A stretch of DNA of 64,000 nucleotides from DATFDN01 sp963830565 (GTDB lineage: Bacteria > Pseudomonadota > Alphaproteobacteria > Acetobacterales > Acetobacteraceae), in NCBI GenBank assembly GCA_963830565.1, contig CAWHMO010000003.1, forward strand, positions 186,001 to 250,000. Direction: 5' to 3'. Shown one piece after another: positions 35,458 to 44,074 of the stretch. The notes under the pieces are model-generated. The model ran no database searches. It was not told where the DNA came from and saw nothing but the letters and a program-made list of their open reading frames with translations. Within the stretch, counting starts at the first letter, position 1. Each line of letters opens with the position of its first letter. The position numbers were made by a program, and so were the translations under genes.

Positions 35458-36502
35458 TCAGTCGTCCAGCCGATAGAAGCGTGTCGCGGTGCCGCTGAAC
35501 AGCGCCGCCCTCTCGCCCTCCGAGGCGCCTGCGGCGAGGCGCTTGAACGCGTTCCAGCATACCGCGTGGCTGTATGAGCCCTTGTCCACCGGGAAGTTGC
35601 TCTCGAACATGCAGCGCGCCGCGCCGAACGCCTCGATGCAGGTCTCGACGTAGGGGCGCCAGAGGGCGACCAGTTCCTCCGAGGAGGGCGGGTCCTGCCT
35701 CTCCTCGAAGCCAAAGCCGTTGATGCGCATTCCGAGGCCGCCCAGCTTGACATGCACGTTCGGGCACCCCGCCAGCTCGCTGATCGCGGTGCGCCAGACG
35801 GCGAACACCTCGCGCGCGCTGGCCCGCGTAGCGGCCGATCCCGAGCGGCCCGCCGACATGATCCAGCACGATCGGGGCGTCGGGGAAGGCGCGGGCGAGC
35901 GCGGTCAGCTCGGGAATCTGCGGATGGTAGAGCCACGCATCGAAGCTCAGCCCGGAGTGGGCGAGCGTCGCGAATCCCTCGCGGAAGCGCGCATCCGCCA
36001 TCAGATGCGCCGGCATTGGGTAGCCGGGGTTGAGCATGACCGGATCCGCGTCATGGGCGGTGATGTGGCGGATGCCGCGGAACCGCCCGCCTCCGGCGCG
36101 CTGGTGCGCATCCAGCACCACGACCACGCCCGCGCCGAGGCGCAGGTCGGCGTGCCCGACGATCCCCCGGCAGATGCGCGCCGCGCCGTAGCGACCGGAC
36201 GCGCTCATCGCGGCGACACCGTTGACGAACTCGGTCTCGCCGACCGGGCGCATCTCCTCCGGCCCGCCGGCGCGGTGGAAGGCGCGGCACTGTACGAACA
36301 CGGTGGCGGCGATGCTGTGCCCGGCGCCGAGATCGGCCAGCAGATCGGGAAGCATGTAGCGCCAGTCGGGCCGATCCCACAGATGGTGGTGCGGATCGAC
36401 GATCGGCAGCGCCGGGTCGAGCGCCGGCTCCTGCCTTCGGGCCAGCCAGTCCTCGCGCACCGGCAGGTAATGGCTGGTTGCTTGCGCGGCTTGAGCGTTC
36501 AT
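35458..36502 (-). pseudogene. amidohydrolase (TIM-barrel, COG3618-type), frameshifted
   Basis: Restored, about 347 residues of a metal-dependent lactonase-type amidohydrolase. It has the metal-binding HxH block IVDPHHHLWDRPDWRYMLPD near residue 37 and the C-terminal CMFESNFPVDKGSYSH with the family aspartate. One extra base near 35815 shifts the frame between RYAGQRAR and EVFAVWRTAISELAG; as given, the gene runs on as nonsense. Related enzymes hydrolyse sugar or aromatic lactones, e.g. of fucose or rhamnose, which would suit the SDR next to it. The start ATG 36502 is the family start. Confidence 0.82.
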
Positions 36503-36611
36503 CGGCGTCCTCCCTGCCGCTCAGAGGAGCCGATCGAGGGCGCCCTGTCCACGGGGCAACCGATCACCGGGGTGGACGTTCCCGCTCCGAACTCTCTCTG
36601 GCGAGACTGCC

Positions 36612-36927
36612 ATGCGCACTCCCTGGCGCCTCGTGATCCTCCTGGGGCTGGCGGCCGGCCTCGGCGGCTGCGTCTATGCGGCGCCGCCTCCGTATGCGGC
36701 GGCCTACGATCCATACGATCCCAGCCAGCGTACAGGCTGGGGGCGCGTTGATCGGCGCCGGCGCGGGAGCGGCGCTGGGCGGGCTCGCCGGCGGCGGCCA
36801 GGGCGCGGCAATCGGCGCGCTGGCGGGCGGCGCCTTGGGCGCGGTCGCCGGCGCCAGTGGCGGACCGGACACGCCGCCCGGCTACTATAGCCAAGGCTAC
36901 AGCCAAGGCTACGGGTACGGCTACTGA
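36612..36927 (+). pseudogene. glycine-zipper lipoprotein, one-base frameshift
   Basis: Restored, about 104 residues. Residues 1-21 form a lipoprotein signal with lipobox LGGC (MRTPWRLVILLGLAAGLGGC). Then follow a tyrosine/proline spacer and a glycine-zipper (GALIGAGAGAALGGLAGGGQ) typical of small envelope proteins. The run of five G at 36739-36743 seems one too long: as given, the frame ends in nonsense at 36890, and with one G fewer it runs to 36927 and ends QGYSQGYGYGY. It is most likely an outer-membrane or periplasmic lipoprotein of unknown role. Confidence 0.75.
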
Positions 36928-37063
36928 CCACGGGGGCGTCGCCGTTCCGCTACACTCTGGCGTCATCGCGTCGAAATCACGGCGGCGGGCACCGGCGGCT
37001 ACGGAACGACTTCAAGGGCGCGACGTTCGAAGGGAATTGCTCAATAGCCCGGAGGATCAATCA

Positions 37064-37468
37064 ATGGGTCTCAAATACCTGCCGATCGCCGCACTGGCGA
37101 CAACGCTCCTGGTGGGCCCCGGCCTTGCCCTGGCTCAGACCACCGGCGGCACGACCGACACGACCGCGGCCCCGGGCACGGCTACGACCACGGGTACGAC
37201 CCCGGCGAACCCGGTTCCCGCGCCGACCCCCAATCCGAGCGCTACGCCCGGCTCGCCGGCGGCCCCCACCGCCTCGACCGTGGCTGCCAGCGGCGGAACT
37301 AACGGGAATGGAACTGCTGCGAACAACAACGGCGGCGGCGGGGCCTGGGGCTGGATCGGTCTGATCGGTCTGTTCGGCCTGGCCGGCCTGCGCCCGCGGC
37401 GGGCAGCGCCGTTGTCGACCACAACGGTCGGCACCACAGGGGTCGGACCAGGAACCGGCCGGCTGTAG
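37064..37468 (+). CDS. exported WGxxGxxG-anchor protein
   Basis: A 134-residue protein. Residues 1-25 are a cleavable signal peptide (ATTLLVGPGLALAQ). The middle is a Thr/Pro/Ala/Gly-rich linker, and the C-end has WGWIGLIGLFGLAGLRPRR, the WGxxGxxG-type membrane anchor with a basic tail. The anchor suggests it is sorted or held in the membrane; no enzyme domain is present. ATG 37064 has the Shine-Dalgarno CGGAGGA. A long stem-loop follows 15 bases after the stop. Confidence 0.75.
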   Translation: MGLKYLPIAALATTLLVGPGLALAQTTGGTTDTTAAPGTATTTGTTPANPVPAPTPNPSATPGSPAAPTASTVAASGGTNGNGTAANNNGGGGAWGWIGLIGLFGLAGLRPRRAAPLSTTTVGTTGVGPGTGRL

Positions 37469-37482
37469 CCGAAGTCCGGCCT

Positions 37483-37521
37483 GCCGCCTGCTTGGAGCAT
37501 CGGATGCTCCGGTCAGGCGGC
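37483..37521. terminator. long stem-loop, probable terminator
   Basis: Nested perfect arms: GCCGCCTG (37483-37490) pairs with CAGGCGGC (37514-37521) and the inner GGAGCATC pairs with GATGCTCC. It sits just after the stop of the WGxxGxxG gene. Read from the other strand it would also follow a TGA at 37513-37515 directly, so it may be bidirectional. There is no T-run. Confidence 0.5.
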
Positions 37522-37873
37522 GCGACCTACGAAGAAGCTGATGGTGCTGCCGTCCTTGAGGCAGACGGTCGTGTTGCCGCGAGCGCGCAAGCCACGGCCG
37601 TGGCGACAGCCTGAGAGCCAGCCGCCCCGTACAGCGGGTCGTAGCCGGTCAGCGCCAGGATGTCCCGCCACTGCGCGCCACGGGCGACGGCGTGGCCCGC
37701 CGCCCTCACCGACCCCAAGGTTCTCAGACGATGCGAGGAGGAGTGTTTGATTGAGTTAAGCGCCCCGTCATGACAGGTGTTCGGGGAGTGCTTCTTGCCG
37801 TTGCGGCATGATATAGACAACGCAGAGAGGTGCTCGGTCCGGGCGAGCGGGCGGGCACCTCCCATTCTCCGCC
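37522..37873. other. intergenic region with a possible small minus-strand coding relic
   Basis: No known gene. On the minus strand a short frame ends NTTVCLKDGSTISFFVGRAA and then stops at the stem-loop, which looks like a real C-terminus. The matching N-end is not visible, and other frames continue upstream, so a frameshifted small exported protein is possible. The sequence near 37741-37830 is less GC-rich and may hold a promoter. Confidence 0.3.
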
Positions 37874-39067
37874 TCACCCATCCCGCGCCCCCGCCGTGCG
37901 GTCCCGGAATCCCTCCGGCACCGCCCGGCCGACATCGGTGTAGGCGCGCTTCACCGCCTCCACCGCCGGGCCGAACACGGCCTGCCGGTTCTCCAGCGCC
38001 CACCGGTTCGACTGGCGCGGCATTTCCAGCGATCCCTGGAAACGCGGCATGACATAGCGCGCGAACAGCTCGTAGCTGCGCAGCGTCTGCTCGCGGTTGG
38101 CCCATTCATGGGCGCGGAACAGCACGCCGCCGAAGCCGCCCTGGCTCAGCTCGATCAGCCGCTCGATCCCCTTGGTGACCGTCTCCGGCGAGCCCACCAG
38201 CGTCGTGCCCATCTTCACGCCCTGGCGCAGCGGGTCATCGGACCGGCCCGGCGGGCGGCCCAGCGTGTCCTCGAAATAGGTGACGGTCTCGACCCGCTCG
38301 CCCGCCGCCACCTCGCGGAGCGCCTGCTCGTCGTCCTCGGCAAGGTGCGCGTTGACAACCAGGCGCCATTTGCGCCGGTCCGCCGTCCTGCCCGCCTGCG
38401 CCGCCGCGTCCTCGGCAATCTTCCATTGCTCGGCCAGCGCCTCCGGCCCGCCGGGCAGGCCGGCGCCGATCGACAGCACGCCGATGCCGTGCCGGCCCGC
38501 CGCGATCATGCCGAACGGGGTGATGGTGCTCGCCACCGCGATCTCGAACAGCGGGTCGGAATAGGGCGCGAGGTGCAGCCTGGCGTCGCGTAGCTCGAAC
38601 CAGTCGGTCTTCATCGTCACTGGCGCGTCGCAGGCCAGCAGTCGCATGATCGCGTCCAGCGCCTCCATCATGCGCGGGCGCTGCGTCACCGCATCGATCC
38701 CCAGCATGTGCGCGTCCGATGTGAGCGCCCCCGGCCCGCACCCCAGCATGGCCCGCCCGCGCGTCATGTGGTCGAGCTGCACGAAACGCTGCGCCACCAG
38801 CAGCGGGTGGTGATAGGGCAGGCTGGTCACGCCGGAGCCGAGCTTGATGTGCTTGGTGCGCTCGGCGGCGGCGGCGATCACCAGCTCGGGCGAGGCGATC
38901 AGCTCCCACCCCGCCGAATGGTGCTCCCCGATCCAGGCCTCGTCATAGCCGAGCCAGTCGAGCCACTCGATCAGCTCCATGTCGCGCCCCAGCGCCAGCG
39001 TGGGATTCTCGCCGACGCGATGGAAGGGGGCGAGGAAGATGCCGAACTTGAGGCCGCGATGCGACAT
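37874..39067 (-). CDS. LLM class flavin-dependent oxidoreductase
   Basis: A 397-residue bacterial-luciferase-like monooxygenase (TIM barrel using reduced FMN). It has LKFGIFLAPFHRVGENPTLA, LGYDEAWIGEHHSAGWE, LGSGVTSLPYHHPLLVAQRF and GRAMLGCGPGALTSDAHML, all family blocks. These enzymes oxidise alkanes, aldehydes or sulphonates; the substrate is not known. ATG 39067 starts MSHRGLKFG; the frame stays open to 39490 without homology. It is divergent from the SDR at 39170. Confidence 0.9.
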   Translation of the reverse strand: MSHRGLKFGIFLAPFHRVGENPTLALGRDMELIEWLDWLGYDEAWIGEHHSAGWELIASPELVIAAAAERTKHIKLGSGVTSLPYHHPLLVAQRFVQLDHMTRGRAMLGCGPGALTSDAHMLGIDAVTQRPRMMEALDAIMRLLACDAPVTMKTDWFELRDARLHLAPYSDPLFEIAVASTITPFGMIAAGRHGIGVLSIGAGLPGGPEALAEQWKIAEDAAAQAGRTADRRKWRLVVNAHLAEDDEQALREVAAGERVETVTYFEDTLGRPPGRSDDPLRQGVKMGTTLVGSPETVTKGIERLIELSQGGFGGVLFRAHEWANREQTLRSYELFARYVMPRFQGSLEMPRQSNRWALENRQAVFGPAVEAVKRAYTDVGRAVPEGFRDRTAGARDG

Positions 39068-39169
39068 GGGTGGAAGGCTCCCTGTTGATGACACCATCCT
39101 GCGCCTGCGACCGCCGGTGGCCAAGCCGCCCCGGTCGTGGCACCCTGGTGCGGAAGGCGGAGGGACAAC

Positions 39170-39922
39170 ATGCGGCTCGCGGGAAAGGTGGCCCTGATTA
39201 CAGGCGCGGCGGCCGGCATGGGGGCGGCGACGGCGCGGCGCTTCGCGCGCGAGGGCGCACAGGTGGTCCTCGTCGACGTGCTGGACAACGAAGGGCATCA
39301 GGTGGCCAATTCCGTCACGGGCGCTGGCGGCACCGCCTTCTTTCAGCACCTGGACGTCACCGACGAGGCCGGCTGGCAGGCGGCGGTCGAGGCGACGGCC
39401 TCGCGCTTCGGCGGGCTGGACATTCTGGTGAACAACGCCGGGATCAGCGGCAGCGCCTATGCCGACGTGCTGGAGACACCCGCCTGGCACAAGGTGATGG
39501 CTGTGAACGCGACCGGCGTGTTCCTCGGCATGAAGTTCGCCGTCCCAGCGATGCGCGCGCGCGGCGGCGGGTCGATCGTCAACTTGTCATCGATCTCGGG
39601 TTTCGTCGGTCAGGACCGCATCCATCTCAGCTACAATGCCTCGAAGGGCGCAGTGCGCATTATGACCAAGTCGGCCGCGGTGCAGTTCGGCCGCGACAGG
39701 ATCCGCGTCAACAGCGTCCACCCCGGCTGGATGCCGCCGATGCGCACCTCCGGAGCCACCGCCGACCCGGCGCTGCGGGCGGAGATGATGAAGCGCATCC
39801 CGCTCGGCCGGCCGGGCGAAATCGACGAGGTGGCGAACGCGGTGCTGTTCCTCGCCTCCGACGAGGCATCCTATATCACCGGCACCGAATTGGTGGTGGA
39901 TGGCGGTTTCCTGGCGGAGTGA
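39170..39922 (+). CDS. short-chain dehydrogenase/reductase
   Basis: A 250-residue classical SDR with cofactor motif ALITGAAAGMGAATARR, the central DILVNNAGISG and catalytic Ser/Tyr/Lys (NLSSISGFVGQ, LSYNASKGAVRI). The ending ASYITGTELVVDGGF is standard. It uses NAD(P)H to oxidise or reduce an alcohol/ketone; the exact substrate is unknown. ATG 39170 has GGAGGGACA upstream. It is followed 13 bases later by a PhyH-type dioxygenase, so the two likely form an operon. Confidence 0.92.
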   Translation: MRLAGKVALITGAAAGMGAATARRFAREGAQVVLVDVLDNEGHQVANSVTGAGGTAFFQHLDVTDEAGWQAAVEATASRFGGLDILVNNAGISGSAYADVLETPAWHKVMAVNATGVFLGMKFAVPAMRARGGGSIVNLSSISGFVGQDRIHLSYNASKGAVRIMTKSAAVQFGRDRIRVNSVHPGWMPPMRTSGATADPALRAEMMKRIPLGRPGEIDEVANAVLFLASDEASYITGTELVVDGGFLAE

Positions 39923-39935
39923 AAGGACCGAGACG

Positions 39936-40736
39936 ATGAAGCTCAACAACCAGCAAGTGCGGCAGTTCGAGACCGAGGGATGGCTGTTCCTGCCCGAGGC
40001 GTTCTCCCCCGAGGAGGTCGCCTTGCTGCATCACGAGGCGGAGGGGATCTATCGGGAGAACCGGCCGGAGATCTGGCGCGAGAAGTCGGGCGCCCCGCGC
40101 ACCGCCTTCGCCGCGCACACCTACAACGAGGCGTTCCGCCTGCTGGGCGCGCATCCGCGCCTGATCGAGCCCGTGGAGCAGCTCTTTGGCGAGCAGCTCT
40201 ACATGCACCAGTTCAAGATCAACGCGAAGTCGGCCTTCGACGGCGAGGTCTGGCAGTGGCACCAGGACTACGGCACCTGGCAGCGCGACGACGGAATGCC
40301 GGAGGCCCGCGCGATGAACATCGCGGTGTTCCTCGACGAGGTAATGCCGATCAACGGCCCGCTGATGCTGGTCCCACGCAGCCACACGCACGGCACGCTG
40401 GCGGCGGGCCACGACACCAGCACGACGTCCTATCCGCTGTGGACCTTGGACAACGACGCGGTGAAGCGCCTGGTGGACGAGGGCGGCATCGTCACGCCCA
40501 CCGGCAAGCCGGGCGGCGTGCTGATGTTCCATGGCAACCTGGTGCATGGCTCCGCCGGCAACATCACGCCCTATCCGCGCAAGATCGTCTATCTGACCTT
40601 GAACGCGGTCTCTAATTACATCCGCAAGCCGACCCGCCCGGAGTGGATCGCGCATCGCGATTTCACGCCGATCGAGCCGGTGGCGGACGACGCGCTGCTC
40701 CGTTACGCACGGAGCTTCCGGCAGGCGGCCGAGTAG
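39936..40736 (+). CDS. phytanoyl-CoA dioxygenase family (EctD-like) Fe(II)/2-oxoglutarate oxygenase
   Basis: A 266-residue double-stranded beta-helix oxygenase. The iron-binding HxD is in WQWHQDYGTWQRDDGMPEAR, which strongly resembles ectoine hydroxylase; the distal histidine is in MFHGNLVHGSAGN. The 2-oxoglutarate site near KIVYLTLN is also recognisable. I would not call it EctD, because no ectoine genes are nearby. It overlaps the SDR unit in the same direction and is followed by REP-like repeats and a convergent gene. Confidence 0.87.
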   Translation: MKLNNQQVRQFETEGWLFLPEAFSPEEVALLHHEAEGIYRENRPEIWREKSGAPRTAFAAHTYNEAFRLLGAHPRLIEPVEQLFGEQLYMHQFKINAKSAFDGEVWQWHQDYGTWQRDDGMPEARAMNIAVFLDEVMPINGPLMLVPRSHTHGTLAAGHDTSTTSYPLWTLDNDAVKRLVDEGGIVTPTGKPGGVLMFHGNLVHGSAGNITPYPRKIVYLTLNAVSNYIRKPTRPEWIAHRDFTPIEPVADDALLRYARSFRQAAE

Positions 40737-40744
40737 CCCTCACC

Positions 40745-40836
40745 CGCCGCGCTTCACGCGGCGACCTCTCCCGCAAGCGGGAGAGGGAAAGTGGGGGCGC
40801 GCATTACTTTCCCTCTCCCGCGTGAGCGGGAGAGGG
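40745..40836. repeat. cluster of REP-like palindromes
   Basis: Three hairpins in 92 bases: CGCCGCG...CGCGGCG (40745-40763), CCTCTCCCGC-aa-GCGGGAGAGG (40765-40786), and CCCTCTCCCGC-gtga-GCGGGAGAGGG (40811-40836). The last two share the CCCTCTCCCGC core with 29541 and 33812. They fill the gap between two convergent genes, as REP elements often do. Confidence 0.75.
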
Positions 40837-40864
40837 TGCCGAGCGGCAGCGAGGCGGGTAAGGG

Positions 40865-41986
40865 TCACACCCCCAGCAGTTCGGTAATTCGCGCCGTCGC
40901 CTTGAGGCCACTGCCGGTGAGCACCAGCACGGTCGTCTGCCCCGGCGCGATCGTTCCTGCCGCGAGCAGCTTGGCGAATGCCGCCACTCCTTGCGCCGCC
41001 GTCGGCTCGACGTACAGGCCGATGCGCGCGAGATCGAGCGTCGCCTGCGCGATCTCGGCCTCCGACAGCATGACCGCCCCGCCCCGACTGATGCGCAGCG
41101 CGCCGAGCACCTCATCGAGCCGGACCGGATGGGCGATCGCGGTGCCTTCGGCGATGGTCGGCGCGATCTCCGTGGCCACCGGTCCCCCGGCCAGGAACGC
41201 GGCCGCGATCGGCGCGCAGTGCGCCGGCTGCGCGGCGAACAGGCGCGGCACCGTCTCGATCTCGCCGACGCGCAGCAGCTCGGAAAAGCCGATCTCGCAG
41301 CCCAGCACGTTCGACCCGGCGCCGCACGGCACGATGACGTTGTCGGGGGCGCGAAAGCCCAATTCCTCCCACAGCTCGTAGGCGAGCGTCTTGGTGCCGT
41401 GCAGGAAGAACGGATGCCAGTTATGGCTGGCGTAGAAGATATCCGCCGCGCGGCGCATGGCCGCATCCGCCGTGTCCTGGCGCGTGCCGGGCACCAGTTC
41501 CAGCGTCGCGCCATGCGCGCGCATCTGCACCAGCTTGGCGGGGCTGGTCGAGGCCGGCGCCATGATCGTGGCATCGAGCCCGCCCGCGGCGGCGTAGGCG
41601 GCAACGGCCGCGCCGCCATTGCCCGAGCTGTCCTCCAGCACCGCGCGCACGCCCTGGGCGCGCAGCAACGACAGCATCACGCTGGCGCCGCGGTCCTTGA
41701 AGCTGCCCGTAGGGTTCATCCACTCGCATTTCAGCAGCGCAGGAGCGCCGTGCAGCGTCCGGGTCAGGAGCGGCGTGCCGCCTTCGCCAAGGCTGATCGG
41801 CTCCGCGTCCGCGAAAGGCAGCGCCGCGCGATAACGCCAAAGCCCACGCATCGCCGTGTCGATTCCCGACCGGGATAGGCCGGGCAGAGGGGTGAGCAGC
41901 AGTGGCGCCCGGTCCGGCCCGCACCAGCGCGGCGGGTCCAGCTTGAAAGTCTGTCCGCTGCGCGGGTCGAGATAGGCCAAGGTCAT
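40865..41986 (-). CDS. threonine synthase-type PLP enzyme
   Basis: A 373-residue PLP-dependent enzyme of the threonine synthase/tryptophan-synthase-beta superfamily. PLP lysine 97 is in NPTGSFKDRGAS; EDSSGNGGAAVAAYAA and PCGAGSNVLGCEIGF are the phosphate-binding and glycine-rich parts. It has the length and opening of compact threonine synthases, but a related lyase cannot be excluded. Its start overlaps the stop of the CDF transporter by four bases (ATGA), so the two are coupled. Confidence 0.85.
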   Translation of the reverse strand: MTLAYLDPRSGQTFKLDPPRWCGPDRAPLLLTPLPGLSRSGIDTAMRGLWRYRAALPFADAEPISLGEGGTPLLTRTLHGAPALLKCEWMNPTGSFKDRGASVMLSLLRAQGVRAVLEDSSGNGGAAVAAYAAAGGLDATIMAPASTSPAKLVQMRAHGATLELVPGTRQDTADAAMRRAADIFYASHNWHPFFLHGTKTLAYELWEELGFRAPDNVIVPCGAGSNVLGCEIGFSELLRVGEIETVPRLFAAQPAHCAPIAAAFLAGGPVATEIAPTIAEGTAIAHPVRLDEVLGALRISRGGAVMLSEAEIAQATLDLARIGLYVEPTAAQGVAAFAKLLAAGTIAPGQTTVLVLTGSGLKATARITELLGV

Positions 41987-42903
41987 GTCGAGCCGCCGCT
42001 CAGGCTCTGCGCCTCAATGAAGACGCGGGTGATCTCCTCGTGGGACTCCTTGAGGCGGCGCTCGAGGCTGGAGACCGCTTCCTCGACCTCGCCCGCGCTG
42101 AGCCCGTCGTCGAAATCCAGGCTCAGCGTGACCAGCACCGAGTCCGGGCCGACCTGCAAAGTCGCCAGTTCGCCCAATCTGCGCACGCCGCGCTGCATCT
42201 CGGCCGCCTCGGCGACGCTGCGCCGCAATTCCGGCAGGGCGGACTCGCCGGTCAGCAGGCCGTGGCACTCGCGCGCCAGCAGCAGGCCCGTGGTCAGCAG
42301 GATCACCGCGATCACGATGGAGCCGATCCCGTCCCAGACCGGATTGCCGAGCAGTTCGCCCAGGCCGATCCCGAGCGCGGCGGCGGCCAGGCCGAGCAGC
42401 GCCGCGCTGTCCTCGAACACCACCGCGAACACGCTCGGGTCCTTGCTGCGGCTGATCGCCCGCAGCCAGCCGCGACCGCGGCGGCTGCGGTTCAGGGCGC
42501 GCACGCTGATCACCCACGACGTACCCTCGGCCAGCGCAGCGACCCCGAGCACGAGATAGCTGATCCAGGGATTATCCACCGGTTCGGGATGACTGATCCC
42601 GCGAATGCCCTCCAGCAGCGAGGCCCCCGCGCCCAGGCCGAAGATCATCACCGCCATCAGGAAGGCCCAGAAATACACCTCCATCCCGTAGCCGAACGGA
42701 TGCGCCTCGTCGGCTGGCCGGCGTCCCCGGTGCAGCCCGACCATTAGCAGCACCTCGTTGCCGCAATCGACGCAGGAATGGATCGCCTCGCTCAGCATCG
42801 CCGCGCTGCCGGTGAACAGCGCAGCAGCGAACTTGGCGACCGCGATGACAATGTTCGCGCTCAGCGCGGCGACCACGACCAGGGTAGATTCCTTCTGGGC
42901 CAT
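41983..42903 (-). CDS. cation diffusion facilitator family transporter
   Basis: A 306-residue inner-membrane divalent-cation/proton antiporter (CDF), with about six helices. The metal motif HSCVD is in MLSEAIHSCVDCGNEVLLMV, and the second site is EDSAALLG. The C-terminal cytoplasmic domain (LGELATLQVGPDSVLVTLSL) is shorter than in FieF. It probably exports zinc, iron or manganese. I start at ATG 42903 (MAQKEST); ATG 42912 is also possible. The gene is upstream of, and overlaps, the threonine synthase gene. Confidence 0.88.
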   Translation of the reverse strand: MAQKESTLVVVAALSANIVIAVAKFAAALFTGSAAMLSEAIHSCVDCGNEVLLMVGLHRGRRPADEAHPFGYGMEVYFWAFLMAVMIFGLGAGASLLEGIRGISHPEPVDNPWISYLVLGVAALAEGTSWVISVRALNRSRRGRGWLRAISRSKDPSVFAVVFEDSAALLGLAAAALGIGLGELLGNPVWDGIGSIVIAVILLTTGLLLARECHGLLTGESALPELRRSVAEAAEMQRGVRRLGELATLQVGPDSVLVTLSLDFDDGLSAGEVEEAVSSLERRLKESHEEITRVFIEAQSLSGGST

Positions 42904-43026
42904 GCGACGCAAACGCGGCAGTTGGCGGGTCCGTTCGGGCGTCTGGACGTTTTGGCTTCCGGCAACGGCGGTCGAGGTGCTAAGGGCGGCACCCTAATAG
43001 TTCTACTTTCGCCACGGAATTCCGCC

Positions 43027-44061
43027 ATGACCGTCGCTGTGAAAGCGCTGACCCGAGACAGCGCGCCGGCCTGGGATGCATTCGTCAAGGCGCGGCCGGA
43101 CGGCACGTTCTTCCACCTCGCGGCGTGGCAGCGGGTCATCGAGGCCGCGTTCAGGCACCGGACCCATTACGTCTTTACCGAACGCGACGGCGCGATCACC
43201 GGCGTCCTGCCGTTGGCACACGTGCGCACGAGGCTGTTCGGCAGCACCCTGGCCTCGGTGCCGTTCTGCGTCTATGGCGGCCCGCTCGCCGCCGATGCCG
43301 ACAGTGCGGCGGCCCTCGATGCCCATGCCGTCGCCCTGATGCGCGAGACCCGCGCCTCGGCGGTCGAGTTCCGCTTCCGCGATGGCGGCGAGCGTTCGGG
43401 CTGGGTGTCGCGTCCCGCCTTGTACGAGACGTTCAGGCGTTCGATCGAGGCCGATCCCGAGCGCAACATGAAGGCGATCCCGCGCAAGCAGCGGGCGATG
43501 GTGCGCAGGGGAATGCAGAACGGCCTCACCTCGACCTCCGGGCGGGACGTGCAATTGCTGCACCACGTCTATGCGCGGAGCGTGCGCAATCTCGGAACAC
43601 CGGTATTCTCCCGACGCTACTTCGAGATCCTCGCCGAGATCTTCCACGATAGCTGCGACGTGGTGACGGTGATGGACCGCGAGGCGCCGATCGCCGCGGT
43701 GCTGAACTTCTACTATCAGGGCGAGGTGCTGCCGTACTACGGCGGCGGCACCGAGGCCGCGCGCCAGCGCGCCGGCAACGACTTCATGTACTGGGAGGTG
43801 ATGCGCCGGGCGGCCGAGCGGGGCTGCCGCCTGTTCGATTTCGGCCGCAGCAAGATCGGCACCGGCGCCCACGCCTTCAAGCGCAATTGGGGCTTCGAGC
43901 CGGCGCCGCTCGATTACCGCTACAAGCTCCGGCCAGGCGCGGACATCCCCGACCACAACCCGCTCAACCCGAAGTTCCGGCTGTTCGTGGAAGGGTGGAA
44001 GCGGTTGCCGCTGCCAGTCGCCAACGCGGTCGGGCCGTGGATCGTCCGCGGGCTGGGGTAG
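43027..44061 (+). CDS. FemAB family XrtA/PEP-CTERM-associated protein
   Basis: A 344-residue GNAT-fold protein of the FemAB type linked to exopolysaccharide and PEP-CTERM systems. Blocks include GTFFHLAAWQRVIEAAFRH, KAIPRKQRAMVRRGMQNGL, PVFSRRYFEILAEIF and FDFGRSKIGTGAHAFKRNWG, all diagnostic of this branch. ATG 43027 was chosen because homology starts at MTVAVKALT; the frame is open upstream. No exosortase or EPS genes flank it. It is convergent with the LysR gene 13 bases away. Confidence 0.88.
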   Translation: MTVAVKALTRDSAPAWDAFVKARPDGTFFHLAAWQRVIEAAFRHRTHYVFTERDGAITGVLPLAHVRTRLFGSTLASVPFCVYGGPLAADADSAAALDAHAVALMRETRASAVEFRFRDGGERSGWVSRPALYETFRRSIEADPERNMKAIPRKQRAMVRRGMQNGLTSTSGRDVQLLHHVYARSVRNLGTPVFSRRYFEILAEIFHDSCDVVTVMDREAPIAAVLNFYYQGEVLPYYGGGTEAARQRAGNDFMYWEVMRRAAERGCRLFDFGRSKIGTGAHAFKRNWGFEPAPLDYRYKLRPGADIPDHNPLNPKFRLFVEGWKRLPLPVANAVGPWIVRGLG

Positions 44062-44074
44062 TCAGCGGTGTTGG

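Noticed and set aside
37527..38105. Minus-strand frame of 192 codons across the gap and the LLM gene's 3' end
   Set aside because: It overlaps the well-supported LLM oxidoreductase in another frame and its sequence is low-complexity.
39936..40736. Calling the PhyH-type gene ectoine hydroxylase (ectD)
   Set aside because: The HxD region is very similar, but no ectABC genes are present and other conserved EctD parts are not clear.
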